Below the pieces are notes generated by a model. The model made no database searches, was not told the DNA's origin, and saw only the letters and a list, made by a program, of their open reading frames with translations. A DNA stretch of 21,600 bases, from NCBI GenBank assembly GCA_964629975.1, contig CAZVUN010000036.1, forward strand, positions 1-21,600. The letters are read 5' to 3'. The translations under genes were made by a program, and so were the position numbers. This DNA comes from G020354085 sp964629975. Its GTDB lineage: Bacteria > Pseudomonadota > Gammaproteobacteria > Acidiferrobacterales > Sulfurifustaceae. Shown here piece by piece: positions 1 through 8,342 of this stretch (positions within the stretch are counted from its first letter, which is position 1; every line of letters starts with the position of its first letter).

Positions 1-387
1 GCCTCGATCCGCATCCCGTACGTGCCGAACCCGAAGGCGCGCCGCATCGAGGTGCGCTTCCCGGATCCGGGCGCCAACCCGTACCTCGCCTTCGCCGCCA
101 TGATGATGGCCGGCCTCGACGGTATCCAGAACAAGATCCACCCGGGCGAGGCCGCGGACAAGGACTTGTACGACCTGCCGCCGGAAGAGGCCAAGAAGAT
201 CCCGACCGTGTGCCACTCGCTCGACATGGCGCTCGAGGCCCTCGACAAGGATCGCGAGTTCCTCACGCGCGGCGGGGTGTTCACCAACGACCTGATCGAT
301 GCCTATATCGACCTCAAGATGGCAGACGTCACGCGTTTTCGCATGACCACCCATCCGGTCGAGTTCGACATGTACTACAGCGTCTGA
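1..387 (+). CDS. glnA: Glutamine synthetase type I, C-terminal part (5' truncated by window)
   Basis: Glutamine synthetase makes glutamine from glutamate, ammonia and ATP in the cytoplasm. Only the last 128 codons are present; the reading frame is open from base 1. The text matches the C-terminus of the type I-beta enzyme: the segment KARRIEVRFPDPGANPYLAF, then DLYDLPPEE, then the family ending PVEFDMYYSV before TGA at 385-387. The Tyr of DLYDLPPEE (codon 169-171) corresponds to the Tyr adenylylated by GlnE in Escherichia coli (Tyr397), so the adenylylation site is kept. The gene is followed by a terminator hairpin and then ntrB-ntrC, the standard glnA-ntrBC order. Its promoter lies outside the window. 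Confidence 0.97.
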   Translation, partial: ASIRIPYVPNPKARRIEVRFPDPGANPYLAFAAMMMAGLDGIQNKIHPGEAADKDLYDLPPEEAKKIPTVCHSLDMALEALDKDREFLTRGGVFTNDLIDAYIDLKMADVTRFRMTTHPVEFDMYYSV

Positions 388-418
388 CCGACGCTGTGCC
401 GGGCATTGCGGCAATTCG

Positions 419-445
419 AACGCCCCCGCATGGGGGCGTTTGTTT
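419..445 (+). terminator. Terminator hairpin after glnA
   Basis: ACGCCCCC (420-427) pairs with GGGGGCGT (432-439) around a GCAT loop, and a T-rich run (TTTGTTTT) follows from 439. This is a strong intrinsic terminator shape 30 bases after the glnA stop. In enteric bacteria a terminator between glnA and ntrB also limits read-through, so some ntrBC transcript may come from read-through here. Confidence 0.8.
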
Positions 446-462
446 TCGGGGAAGCCAGGCTT

Positions 463-484
463 GCCACCGGGCACGCGCGGTGGC
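463..484. other. Second hairpin in the glnA-ntrB spacer
   Basis: GCCACCG (463-469) is complementary to CGGTGGC (478-484) with an 8-base loop. No T run follows, so it is not a clear terminator. It lies about 35 bases ahead of the likely ntrB start and could affect initiation of that gene, or be chance in GC-rich DNA. Confidence 0.35.
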
Positions 485-519
485 GCTGCACCCCGATGCG
501 CTCGCGCGTACGAGGACCG

Positions 520-1643
520 GTGAGGGACGACTTGTTTAAGCGTAAGGACAATCTGGCCAAGGCGGACGCCGCCCGGAAAGAGCCGCCGCATTGCGGTTCC
601 ACGACGGCGCGCGTTCTCGAGAACCTGAGCACCTCGGTGCTGACGTTCGATGCCGGGCTGCGCCTGACCTATCTCAATCCCGCGGCCGAGATGCTGTTCG
701 AGATGAGCGCGCGCAAGGTGCTCGGCGAGGAGCTCGCCGACCTGCTGCCCGGCAGCCAGCGGCTTGCCCGAACGCTGCAGGCAACGCTTGCCAGTGGCCA
801 TCCGTTCACCGCGCGCAGCGTGCGCCTGGCGCTGCCCGGGGGGCGCAGCGTCACGGTCGACTGCACGATCTCGCCGCTGCTCGATGCACCGCACGGCGCG
901 GAGCTGCTGGTCGAGCTCACCCAGATCGACCGGCTGCTGCGCATGGCGCGCGAGGACAGCCTGCTCGAACGCCAAGCCGCCAACCGCGCGCTGCTGCGCG
1001 GCCTGGCGCACGAGATCAAGAACCCGCTCGGCGGTCTGCGCGGCGCGGCACAGCTGCTCGAGCGCGAGCTGCCGAACCGTGCACTGCGCGAATATACGCA
1101 GATCATCATTCACGAGGCCGACCGGCTACGCAATCTGGTCGACCGCATGATCGGCACGCATCAGCCGTTCCAGACGCGCGCGCTCAACATCCACGAGGTC
1201 CTCGAGCACGTGCGCAAGCTCATTACCGTGGAGGTGCCGGTCGGCCTGACGATCGTGCCGGAATACGACCCGAGCCTGCCGGACATCCACGGCGACCCGG
1301 AGCAGCTCATCCAGGCGGTGCTCAACATCGTGCGCAACGCCACCCAGGCCATGCACGGGCGCGGTACCATCCGCCTGCGCACCCGCGTCGAGCGCGGACT
1401 TACCATCGGCACGCAGCGCCATCGGCTCGCGCTGCGCATCGACATCGAGGACGACGGCCCCGGAATCCCGGAAGAGCTGCAGGAGCGCATCTTTTACCCC
1501 ATGGTGACCGGACGTGCGGACGGGACCGGTCTCGGGCTGTCGATCGCGCAGGAGATCATCAACCGCCATGGAGGCCTGATCGAATGTACCAGCCGCCCCA
1601 AGTGCACCGTGTTCACCATCCATCTGCCACTGCCACAGGCACC

Positions 1644-1647
<4 letters not shown>
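520..1647 (+). CDS. ntrB: Nitrogen regulation sensor histidine kinase NtrB
   Basis: NtrB (GlnL) is the cytoplasmic histidine kinase/phosphatase that controls NtrC phosphorylation according to PII status. An N-terminal PAS-like segment (VLENLSTSVLTFDAGLRLTY) comes first. The phosphoacceptor H-box GLAHEIKNPLGGLRGAAQLL follows, with His about residue 164. Then come the N-box NIVRNATQAM, the G1 box DDGPGIPEE and the G2 box GTGLGLSIAQEII. There are no membrane segments, as expected. The start is uncertain: GTG 520 has GAGGA only three bases upstream, and TTG 532 has GAGGGA four bases upstream. The frame stays open to an ATG at 406 inside the terminator, which I reject. The stop overlaps the ntrC start (ATGA), so the two are translationally coupled. 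Confidence 0.95.
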
Positions 1648-3035
<1,388 letters not shown>

Positions 3036-3167
3036 GTTCCAGCCGTGCGCGCCGGGATGCCATCGGCCGAAGGCGCCTGATCGTGCCTTCGCAGCGAGCG
3101 TCGGTCGGGGGTATGCGCATGCAGTTTTTCGCTAGTGCGAGTATCCTCGCCTTAGCCTTAGGTACCG

Positions 3168-3189
3168 GGCAGACGGCGCACCGTCTGCC
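3168..3189 (+). promoter_or_regulatory. Perfect 9-bp hairpin upstream of the PhnD-like gene
   Basis: GGCAGACGG (3168-3176) and CCGTCTGCC (3181-3189) form a perfect stem with a CGCA loop, ending 36 bases before the ATG at 3226. No T run follows. It could be an operator dyad or an RNA element in the leader; the sequence alone does not decide. The rest of the 3036-3225 spacer shows no convincing promoter. Confidence 0.45.
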
Positions 3190-3225
3190 TCGTCCGCGCT
3201 TCACGCACGAGAGTAGGGAGACTCC

Positions 3226-4160
3226 ATGTGCCGCCGCTTGATCCTGCCCCCACTGCTGGTACTTGCAACCGTCCTGGCTGGCCCATCGGCGATGGGCGAG
3301 ACGCGCAGCGGCGCCGCCAACGTGCCCGCGGTCAAGGCCGAGAGGCTGAAGCCCGCGTCGCTGGCGGGGCCTGAGCAACTGACCTCCCCGGCCGCGACCG
3401 CGCTGGCGGCGGGCGCGCCGCTGGTGCTGGCGGCACCGCCGCGCGACAGCACCGAGGAAGGCCATCGCATTTTCGATCCGGTGGCGCGCTACCTCGCCAC
3501 GGTGCTGGGGCGGCCGGTAGTGCACAAACACCCGAGCACCTGGGGCGGCTACCAGGCCGACATGCAGGCCGGCGCCTGCGACATCGTGTTCGACGGACCG
3601 CATTTCAACAGCTGGCGCATCGCGAGCCGCGGCCACAACGTGCTGCTGAAGATCCCGGGCGATTTCGTCTACACCGCATTCGTCCACAAGGGCGACGCCA
3701 ACTTCACGCAGATCAAGCAGCTTGCCGGTCGCAAGGTCTGCACCCATGCCCCGCCCAATCTCGGCACGCTCATCCTCTACAACGAATTTGACAATCCCCA
3801 CGCCAACCGGTACTGATCATCGAGGATGGTTACCGGCAGATCTACACGGCGCTGCTGGAGGGCAGGTGCGATGCCGCCATGCTGCCGCGCTCGACCACCT
3901 CGAGCAGTACGACAAGGACCAGAGCAAGACGCGCACCCTCTTCCGCACGCCGGCACTGCCGCAGCAAGGCGTTTTCTGCCGGCCTGCGCCTCACGACCGC
4001 CGAGCAGGGCAGGATCGCCGACGCCTTGCTGACTCCCAAGGTTGCGGCGTTGGCCGAGTTCCGCAAGGTCTACGGGTTCCGCGGCAATTTGGTGCGCGCC
4101 ACCAACGCCGAGTACGCCGATTTGGCCAAGTACCTGCGCGACATGTGGGGTTACAACTAG
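3226..4160 (+). pseudogene. PhnD-like periplasmic binding protein, frameshifted copy
   Basis: The protein resembles binding proteins of the phosphate/phosphite/phosphonate (PhnD) family. ATG 3226 has AGGGAG (3215-3220) upstream and a signal peptide (LILPPLLVLATVLAGPSAMG). Its first frame stops at 3816 after FDNPHANRY. Homology to the second copy at 10995 continues across three frames: PVLIIEDGYRQIYTALLEG from 3807, DHLEQYDKDQSKTRTLFRTP from about 3893, and AFSAGLRLTTAEQ from 3969 to the stop at 4158-4160. That means a one-base loss near 3807, one near 3888, and a one-base gain near 3966. Restoring them gives 936 bases, a 311-residue protein. Either a recent pseudogene or errors in a draft assembly. 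No ABC permease or ATPase gene is adjacent. Confidence 0.85.
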
Positions 4161-4181
4161 CAACCCACGTCCGCCGCGGCC

Positions 4182-5162
4182 CTACGCCGCGACGCGCCGC
4201 AGACCGTGCCGCTCATAGATGGCGGCAACCGTCTCGCTCATCAGAAAGTCGAGCAGCGACCGACCCCACGCGCCGCCGTTGCCAACCAGCCCGGCGTGGT
4301 ACGCCGTGGTGACATTGTCCGGCGACGGATCGGGGGCGGTGTCGCCGCTGCCATCCAGCGCGACAACCTCGAAGACGCCGGGAAAGACGCGGGTGTAGCG
4401 CAGCGCAAGGTGGTAATACAGCACCGCCACGTCGGCACGTCCATCGGCGAGCGCCTGCGGCGCCTCACGGTGGTGGATGCACTCGCCGTACACCACGCGT
4501 GCCGCGTCGTCTGTCTGCAGCACGGCACCGAGGTCGATCGCGAAGCGTCGCGCAAAACGCGTGAGCGTCTCCCGGTAGACCTGGTAACTGGCCGCCTCGG
4601 TCCTGGGGTTGGACAAGAACAGGCGCACGTCGGAACGCGCCAGGTCGCGCACGTCCCGGATCCGGCACGGGTTGCCGGCCCGCACCAGCAGCACATTGCC
4701 CCGCGAGCGGGCGAACGCGGCGTGCCGCGCCATGGTGCCGTTGGCCACCAGCCGATCGAGGATCGGCGCCGGGCTGACAAAGACATCCGGCCGCACACCG
4801 ATGAACAGGTTGCCGAGACTCAGCCCGCCGCGCTCGAGCGCCTGCAGCACGACGCCGGGCGGGGTCGTGGCGTAGAACACGTCGCCCACCGCGGGATGGA
4901 GCGTGCAGAAATGCGCCAGTGCCTCGCCCAGCGCCATGTGGTGGTTGCCGTCGGAAAACAGCACCGCACCGGCCGTGCGCGGGTCGCCGTGGAAGTCGAG
5001 ACACAGGTTGGAGCCCGGATGGAACCAGACCGGCCTGTCCGAATGGTCCCGCGCCCACTCGCGCGGCCATGCGAGCCGGTCAGCCACGCGCGCGACGCTC
5101 GGCGGGCGCGCCCACCGCTCCCCGCGTACAGCAGCCTCGCCGGGCCGGCGCTGCGCGGTCAC
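4182..5162 (-). CDS. Signal-less ModA-like (type II PBP fold) substrate-binding protein
   Basis: This 326-residue protein resembles molybdate/tungstate-type solute-binding proteins. Recognisable stretches are VGDVFYATTPPGVVLQAL, GVRPDVFVSPAPILDRLV, RGNVLLVRAGNP and DVRLFLSNPRTEAASYQVY. The binding fold covers roughly residues 45-315. Unlike transport-linked members it has no N-terminal hydrophobic stretch; the N-terminus is rich in Arg and Pro, so it is probably cytoplasmic. The start is GTG at 5162-5160, overlapping the TGA of the upstream Crp/Fnr gene by four bases (GTGA). This strongly suggests coupled translation and joint function, possibly as a ligand sensor for the regulator (inference). 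The stop at 4182 faces the frameshifted PhnD-like gene end-to-end. The ligand is unknown. Confidence 0.82.
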   Translation of the reverse strand: MTAQRRPGEAAVRGERWARPPSVARVADRLAWPREWARDHSDRPVWFHPGSNLCLDFHGDPRTAGAVLFSDGNHHMALGEALAHFCTLHPAVGDVFYATTPPGVVLQALERGGLSLGNLFIGVRPDVFVSPAPILDRLVANGTMARHAAFARSRGNVLLVRAGNPCRIRDVRDLARSDVRLFLSNPRTEAASYQVYRETLTRFARRFAIDLGAVLQTDDAARVVYGECIHHREAPQALADGRADVAVLYYHLALRYTRVFPGVFEVVALDGSGDTAPDPSPDNVTTAYHAGLVGNGGAWGRSLLDFLMSETVAAIYERHGLRRVAA

Positions 5163-5866
5163 ATCGCGACGGCGCCGGCCGCGGCATTGGCCAGGCTCTC
5201 CAGGACCTTGCCGTTCTGAATGTGGATGCGGCGCTGGTTAACGCGCAGCAAACCCTTGCGGCGCAGCGCGCTGAGCGTCTCGCTCACCGACTGGCGCGTG
5301 GTACCGATCATGTCGGCCATTTCCTGGTGCGTGAGGCAGATGTCGAGCAGCATGCCATCCGCGTCGATTGGCTTGCCGTAGCGCGCGGCAAGGCGCACAA
5401 GCAGCTTGACCACGCGCGTGGTCACATCGTCGCTCGTCAGGTTGAGCATCATGTCGCTCAGTCCACGCAGGCGGCAGGCCAACAGGTCGACCACCAGCAA
5501 CGCGGCGTGCGCGTTGCCCTCGAGGTAGCGCTTGAAGCGCGTTTGCGGCACCGCCAGGACCTCGGAATCGGTACAGGCCTCGGCGTAAACGGCGCGGCGG
5601 CCGGCGCGCGGCATCTCAGCAAGGCCAAAGACCTCGCCCGGAAGGCAAAACCACAGCACCACCGCGCGGCCGGCGGGAGACAGGGCGAATATCTTCACCC
5701 GTCCCTCGGTCAGGATGTAGATGTACTCGCCCGGCGAGCCGGCCCGGAAGATGGTCGCGCCCTTGGTATACGCACGGTGCTGGCCACAGGCAAGCAGGGC
5801 CATGCGCGAAGTCGCCGGCAGCCTGCCCCAGAAATCCGACGGCGGCACGAACCACGGTGTCTGCAT
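5159..5866 (-). CDS. Crp/Fnr-family transcription regulator
   Basis: A 235-residue regulator with an N-terminal cyclic-nucleotide-binding-type beta barrel (ATIFRAGSPGEYIYILTEGR, then PGEVFGLAEMPRAGRRAVY) and a C-terminal winged helix (THQEMADMIGTTRQSVSETL). It lacks the N-terminal cysteine cluster of FNR, so an iron-sulfur oxygen sensor is unlikely. The recognition helix reads TTRQSVSETL, differing from both CRP (SRETVGR) and FNR (EVVSR), so its DNA site is probably not canonical. The ATG at 5866 has AGGAGG (5882-5877) ten bases upstream. A GTG at 5899 in the same frame, with its own AGGAGG nine bases upstream, could add 11 residues. The stop overlaps the start of the ModA-like gene. It is transcribed away from the DASS transporter gene. 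Confidence 0.92.
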   Translation of the reverse strand: MQTPWFVPPSDFWGRLPATSRMALLACGQHRAYTKGATIFRAGSPGEYIYILTEGRVKIFALSPAGRAVVLWFCLPGEVFGLAEMPRAGRRAVYAEACTDSEVLAVPQTRFKRYLEGNAHAALLVVDLLACRLRGLSDMMLNLTSDDVTTRVVKLLVRLAARYGKPIDADGMLLDICLTHQEMADMIGTTRQSVSETLSALRRKGLLRVNQRRIHIQNGKVLESLANAAAGAVAM

Positions 5867-5876
5867 GCAGCTTGGG

Positions 5877-5914
5877 CCTCCTGTCACGTTCGGGCGCACA
5901 ACCCGGTGCCTCCT
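5877..5914 (-). promoter_or_regulatory. Tandem AGGAGG ribosome-binding sites deciding the regulator start
   Basis: On the minus strand AGGAGG occurs at 5914-5909, nine bases before an in-frame GTG (5899), and again at 5882-5877, ten bases before ATG 5866. Both are full matches to the anti-Shine-Dalgarno sequence at workable spacing. I prefer the ATG, but both starts may be used. Confidence 0.6.
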
Positions 5915-6680
5915 GCGTTGACGGCAAGTCTGTCGGCCAGGCGACAGAACCGCTGCCGCCGAATCACTAATCTCTCCGAAAATACACTTTGCGTCAAAGC
6001 CTGGGCGATCGCGATACCGCTGGTCGGGTAGCCGACGATTCGTGTCATTCGACCCCGTGACGTCCGGTGGAACATCGCGGGCTCGCGCCGCCAGCGCTGG
6101 CTAACTCAACCACGGGGATCGCATGCGTCCATGCTGCCCTCCGGTAACCACCGTCGGTTGCGTGTGAGCGAAGAGCTCGCTGAATCTTCGCTGTGCATAC
6201 GGTGCTGGCCCGCGACGAACCCGCGCGACCATGCTCGCCGACCTGCCGATCGAAGAACGGCCACACGCGTGGCTGTTGAAGGCGCAAGGCGCAAGACGGT
6301 AGGATCAGCCTGGCGACTTGAATCGCGTGGCACGCGCTCAGGGAGGAGCGAGTTGACGTCGCAGGAAGCCCGCACCCACCAGCCCGGACCATGTCCCTGC
6401 GCATGCGCACGGACACCTTGCACGCCGGCAAAAGCCCGAACCGTCCCGCTCACGCCGCTGCCCGCGCGCCTGGCGGGCGCCTGCCTGCGGCCCCGCTGCC
6501 CGGACGCCACAATCGCACCGGGCGGCGCGGGGCCAGCGCGCCCCGAAGCCCGACTCGAGTTGTTGTTCCGACGCCCTTATCGCAGGCGATGCCAGGCGCA
6601 ATCGCCTCCGGCGCGCGGCGCCGCGGCAATCCATGGCCAATTTCGCGTTTGTCGATTCTCTCACCACATGGAGCACTACC
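5900..6680. other. 780-base spacer between regulator and transporter, no credible gene
   Basis: Open frames here (for example 6131-6709 plus, 6045-6431 minus) encode Arg-, Cys- and Pro-rich text with no recognisable family, so I call none. The stretch holds several short dyads: CTTTG-CGT-CAAAG at 5987-5999, GTCGG-GTAG-CCGAC at 6023-6036, and an 8-bp perfect stem AGCGAAGA/TCTTCGCT at 6167-6174 and 6185-6192. A weak minus-strand promoter candidate for the regulator has TTGACG (5998-5993) as the -35 element and a poor -10 (GAGATT) 17 bases on. The spacer must contain the transporter promoter, but I cannot place it. A decayed gene is possible. Confidence 0.5.
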
Positions 6681-8252
6681 ATGGCACATATCGCACCACA
6701 AGGGACTAGCGCGGAAGCGGTGGTCTCGGCCGGCGGTAACGGCTTCGTCGGAAACTGGTTCGAGAACATCCGCCTCGCCGGCGGCTCACCGGGCCGCACG
6801 CTCGGCGGCTTCATTGCCGCGTGGGTGGCGTTCTTTCTGATTCTCCATGTAATTCCGCTGCCCGACGTCACCGGGGTCGACGGCACGGTGACCAAACTCT
6901 CGCCGGCGGGCAAGGCGGCGCTCGCGGTGGTGGTGTGGGCCTGCATCATCTGGATCACGGAGGCGATGCCGGTAGGCATCACTGGCATCCTGATCCCGAT
7001 GCTGCTGGCGCTGACCGGCGCGGTGAAGAACTTCCCGGCCGCGGCGAGTGGCTTCACCACGCCAGTGGCGGCGTTGTGTCTGGCCGCCTTCATCTTCGCC
7101 GCGATCATGCAGGCCGCGGGCATCGACCGGCGCATCGCCATCGGGATGCTCAACAAGATGAAGGTGAAGGAGGCCGGGGGTGTGATCTGGAGCATGTTCG
7201 GCGCCAACCTGGTGCTGTCGCTCATCATCCCGGCGGCCAACGCCCGCGCCGCGACCCTGTTGCCGGTGATCAACGGTATCGTGCACTTGTTCGGCGACAC
7301 CCCCGAGGAGCGCGCCGCCAAGAAGGCGATCGTCATCCAGTCTCTCGTGTATGGCTCGATGATCTCGGGCATGTGCATCCTGACCGCGCACCTGCCGAAC
7401 CTGGTGCTGGTGGGGCTGTTCGAGAAGCAGGGCTACAACCTCTCCTACATCAACTGGTTCCTGTTGCAGTGGCCGTATCTCGGCATGTTCGTCATCACCC
7501 AGTGGTGGGTGCGCTACTACTTCAAGACCAAGGGGGTCGGTATCCCCGGCGGCCTCGCCAAGGTCGAGGCCCTGCACAAGGAGCAGCCCAAGACCACCCA
7601 GGCGGAGTGGCTGATCCTCGCGGTGTTCGCCTTCGTCGGGCTCATGTGGGTGACCGAGGGCTGGCACAAGATCAAGTCGCACAACGCCGCACTCATCGGC
7701 ATCGCCATCATGTTCATCCCCGGTCTGTTCGCGTTCAAGTGGAAGGCGCTGCAGGACCGCACCATCTGGGGCACCTGGCTGCTGCTGGCCGGAGCCCTGT
7801 CGATGTCCGCGGCCATGGGCAGCTCGGGGCTGGCCCAGTACCTGTCGGATGTGATTCATCCGATCGCGCACGGCCACTCGTGGTGGATGATCCTGCTGAT
7901 CCTGATGATCGGCACCCACATCATCCGCCTCGGCATGCTGTCGAACGTCGCCGCCATCACCATGCTGGCCCCGATCCTGATCGCGCTCGCGCCCAAGCTC
8001 GGGCTGCACCCGGTGGCCTTCACCATGCTGGTGTCCGACACCGACACCTTTGCCTACATCCTGCCCACCCAAATCACCGCGGCGGTGATCGCCTATTCGA
8101 GCAGCACCTTCACCATGACCGACTACGCCAAGGTCGGCTGGGTATCGGTGCTGATCGCGATCGCCTATGGCATCTGCATCATGGCGCCGTGGTATGCGTT
8201 CATGGGGATCCCGGTGTGGGATCCCTCGGCGCCCTGGCCGTTCGCCAAATAG
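6681..8252 (+). CDS. DASS/SLC13-family anion symporter
   Basis: A 523-residue inner-membrane protein with about a dozen hydrophobic segments, typical of divalent anion:sodium symporters (CitT/INDY type), which move dicarboxylates, citrate, sulfate or similar anions. The ATG at 6681 has GGAG (6670-6673) seven bases upstream; an in-frame ATG at 6633 lacks such a site. The two re-entrant substrate motifs, usually SNT, read AANARAATLLP (Asn187) and LSNVAAITMLAP (Asn422), so the Thr is missing in both. That suggests an unusual substrate or ion use (inference). A terminator follows, then the PHP-type hydrolase gene on the same strand, suggesting that the imported anion is the hydrolase substrate. 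Confidence 0.92.
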   Translation: MAHIAPQGTSAEAVVSAGGNGFVGNWFENIRLAGGSPGRTLGGFIAAWVAFFLILHVIPLPDVTGVDGTVTKLSPAGKAALAVVVWACIIWITEAMPVGITGILIPMLLALTGAVKNFPAAASGFTTPVAALCLAAFIFAAIMQAAGIDRRIAIGMLNKMKVKEAGGVIWSMFGANLVLSLIIPAANARAATLLPVINGIVHLFGDTPEERAAKKAIVIQSLVYGSMISGMCILTAHLPNLVLVGLFEKQGYNLSYINWFLLQWPYLGMFVITQWWVRYYFKTKGVGIPGGLAKVEALHKEQPKTTQAEWLILAVFAFVGLMWVTEGWHKIKSHNAALIGIAIMFIPGLFAFKWKALQDRTIWGTWLLLAGALSMSAAMGSSGLAQYLSDVIHPIAHGHSWWMILLILMIGTHIIRLGMLSNVAAITMLAPILIALAPKLGLHPVAFTMLVSDTDTFAYILPTQITAAVIAYSSSTFTMTDYAKVGWVSVLIAIAYGICIMAPWYAFMGIPVWDPSAPWPFAK

Positions 8253-8266
8253 AACGCTTGGCTCGA

Positions 8267-8304
8267 GCGCCCGCTACAACGGGTTGGGAGCGGGCGCCTT
8301 TTTT
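8267..8304 (+). terminator. Intrinsic terminator between transporter and hydrolase
   Basis: GCGCCCGCT (8267-8275) pairs with AGCGGGCGC (8289-8297) around a 13-base loop, followed by C and six T (8299-8304). It lies 15 bases after the transporter stop and 38 bases before the hydrolase ATG. The hydrolase therefore needs read-through, its own promoter, or regulated antitermination. Confidence 0.85.
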
Positions 8305-8342
8305 CCGCCTTTCACGAGCATTCACGCAGGAGACAAGTCACG

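Noticed and set aside
406..519. Upstream extension of ntrB to ATG 406
   Set aside because: The extension lies in the glnA terminator, has no ribosome-binding site, and adds residues absent from NtrB proteins.
3722..4312. Separate 196-codon gene after the left PhnD-like frame
   Set aside because: Only a short middle part (DHLEQYDKDQ...) is meaningful; it belongs to the frameshifted PhnD-like gene.
6131..6709. Plus-strand open frame (192 codons) in the regulator-transporter spacer
   Set aside because: Arg-, Cys- and Pro-rich text without hydrophobic core or family similarity, no ribosome-binding site, and it overlaps the transporter start.
6786..8072. Minus-strand open frame (428 codons) inside the DASS gene
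   Set aside because: His- and Asp-rich antisense text; the plus strand encodes an obvious membrane transporter.
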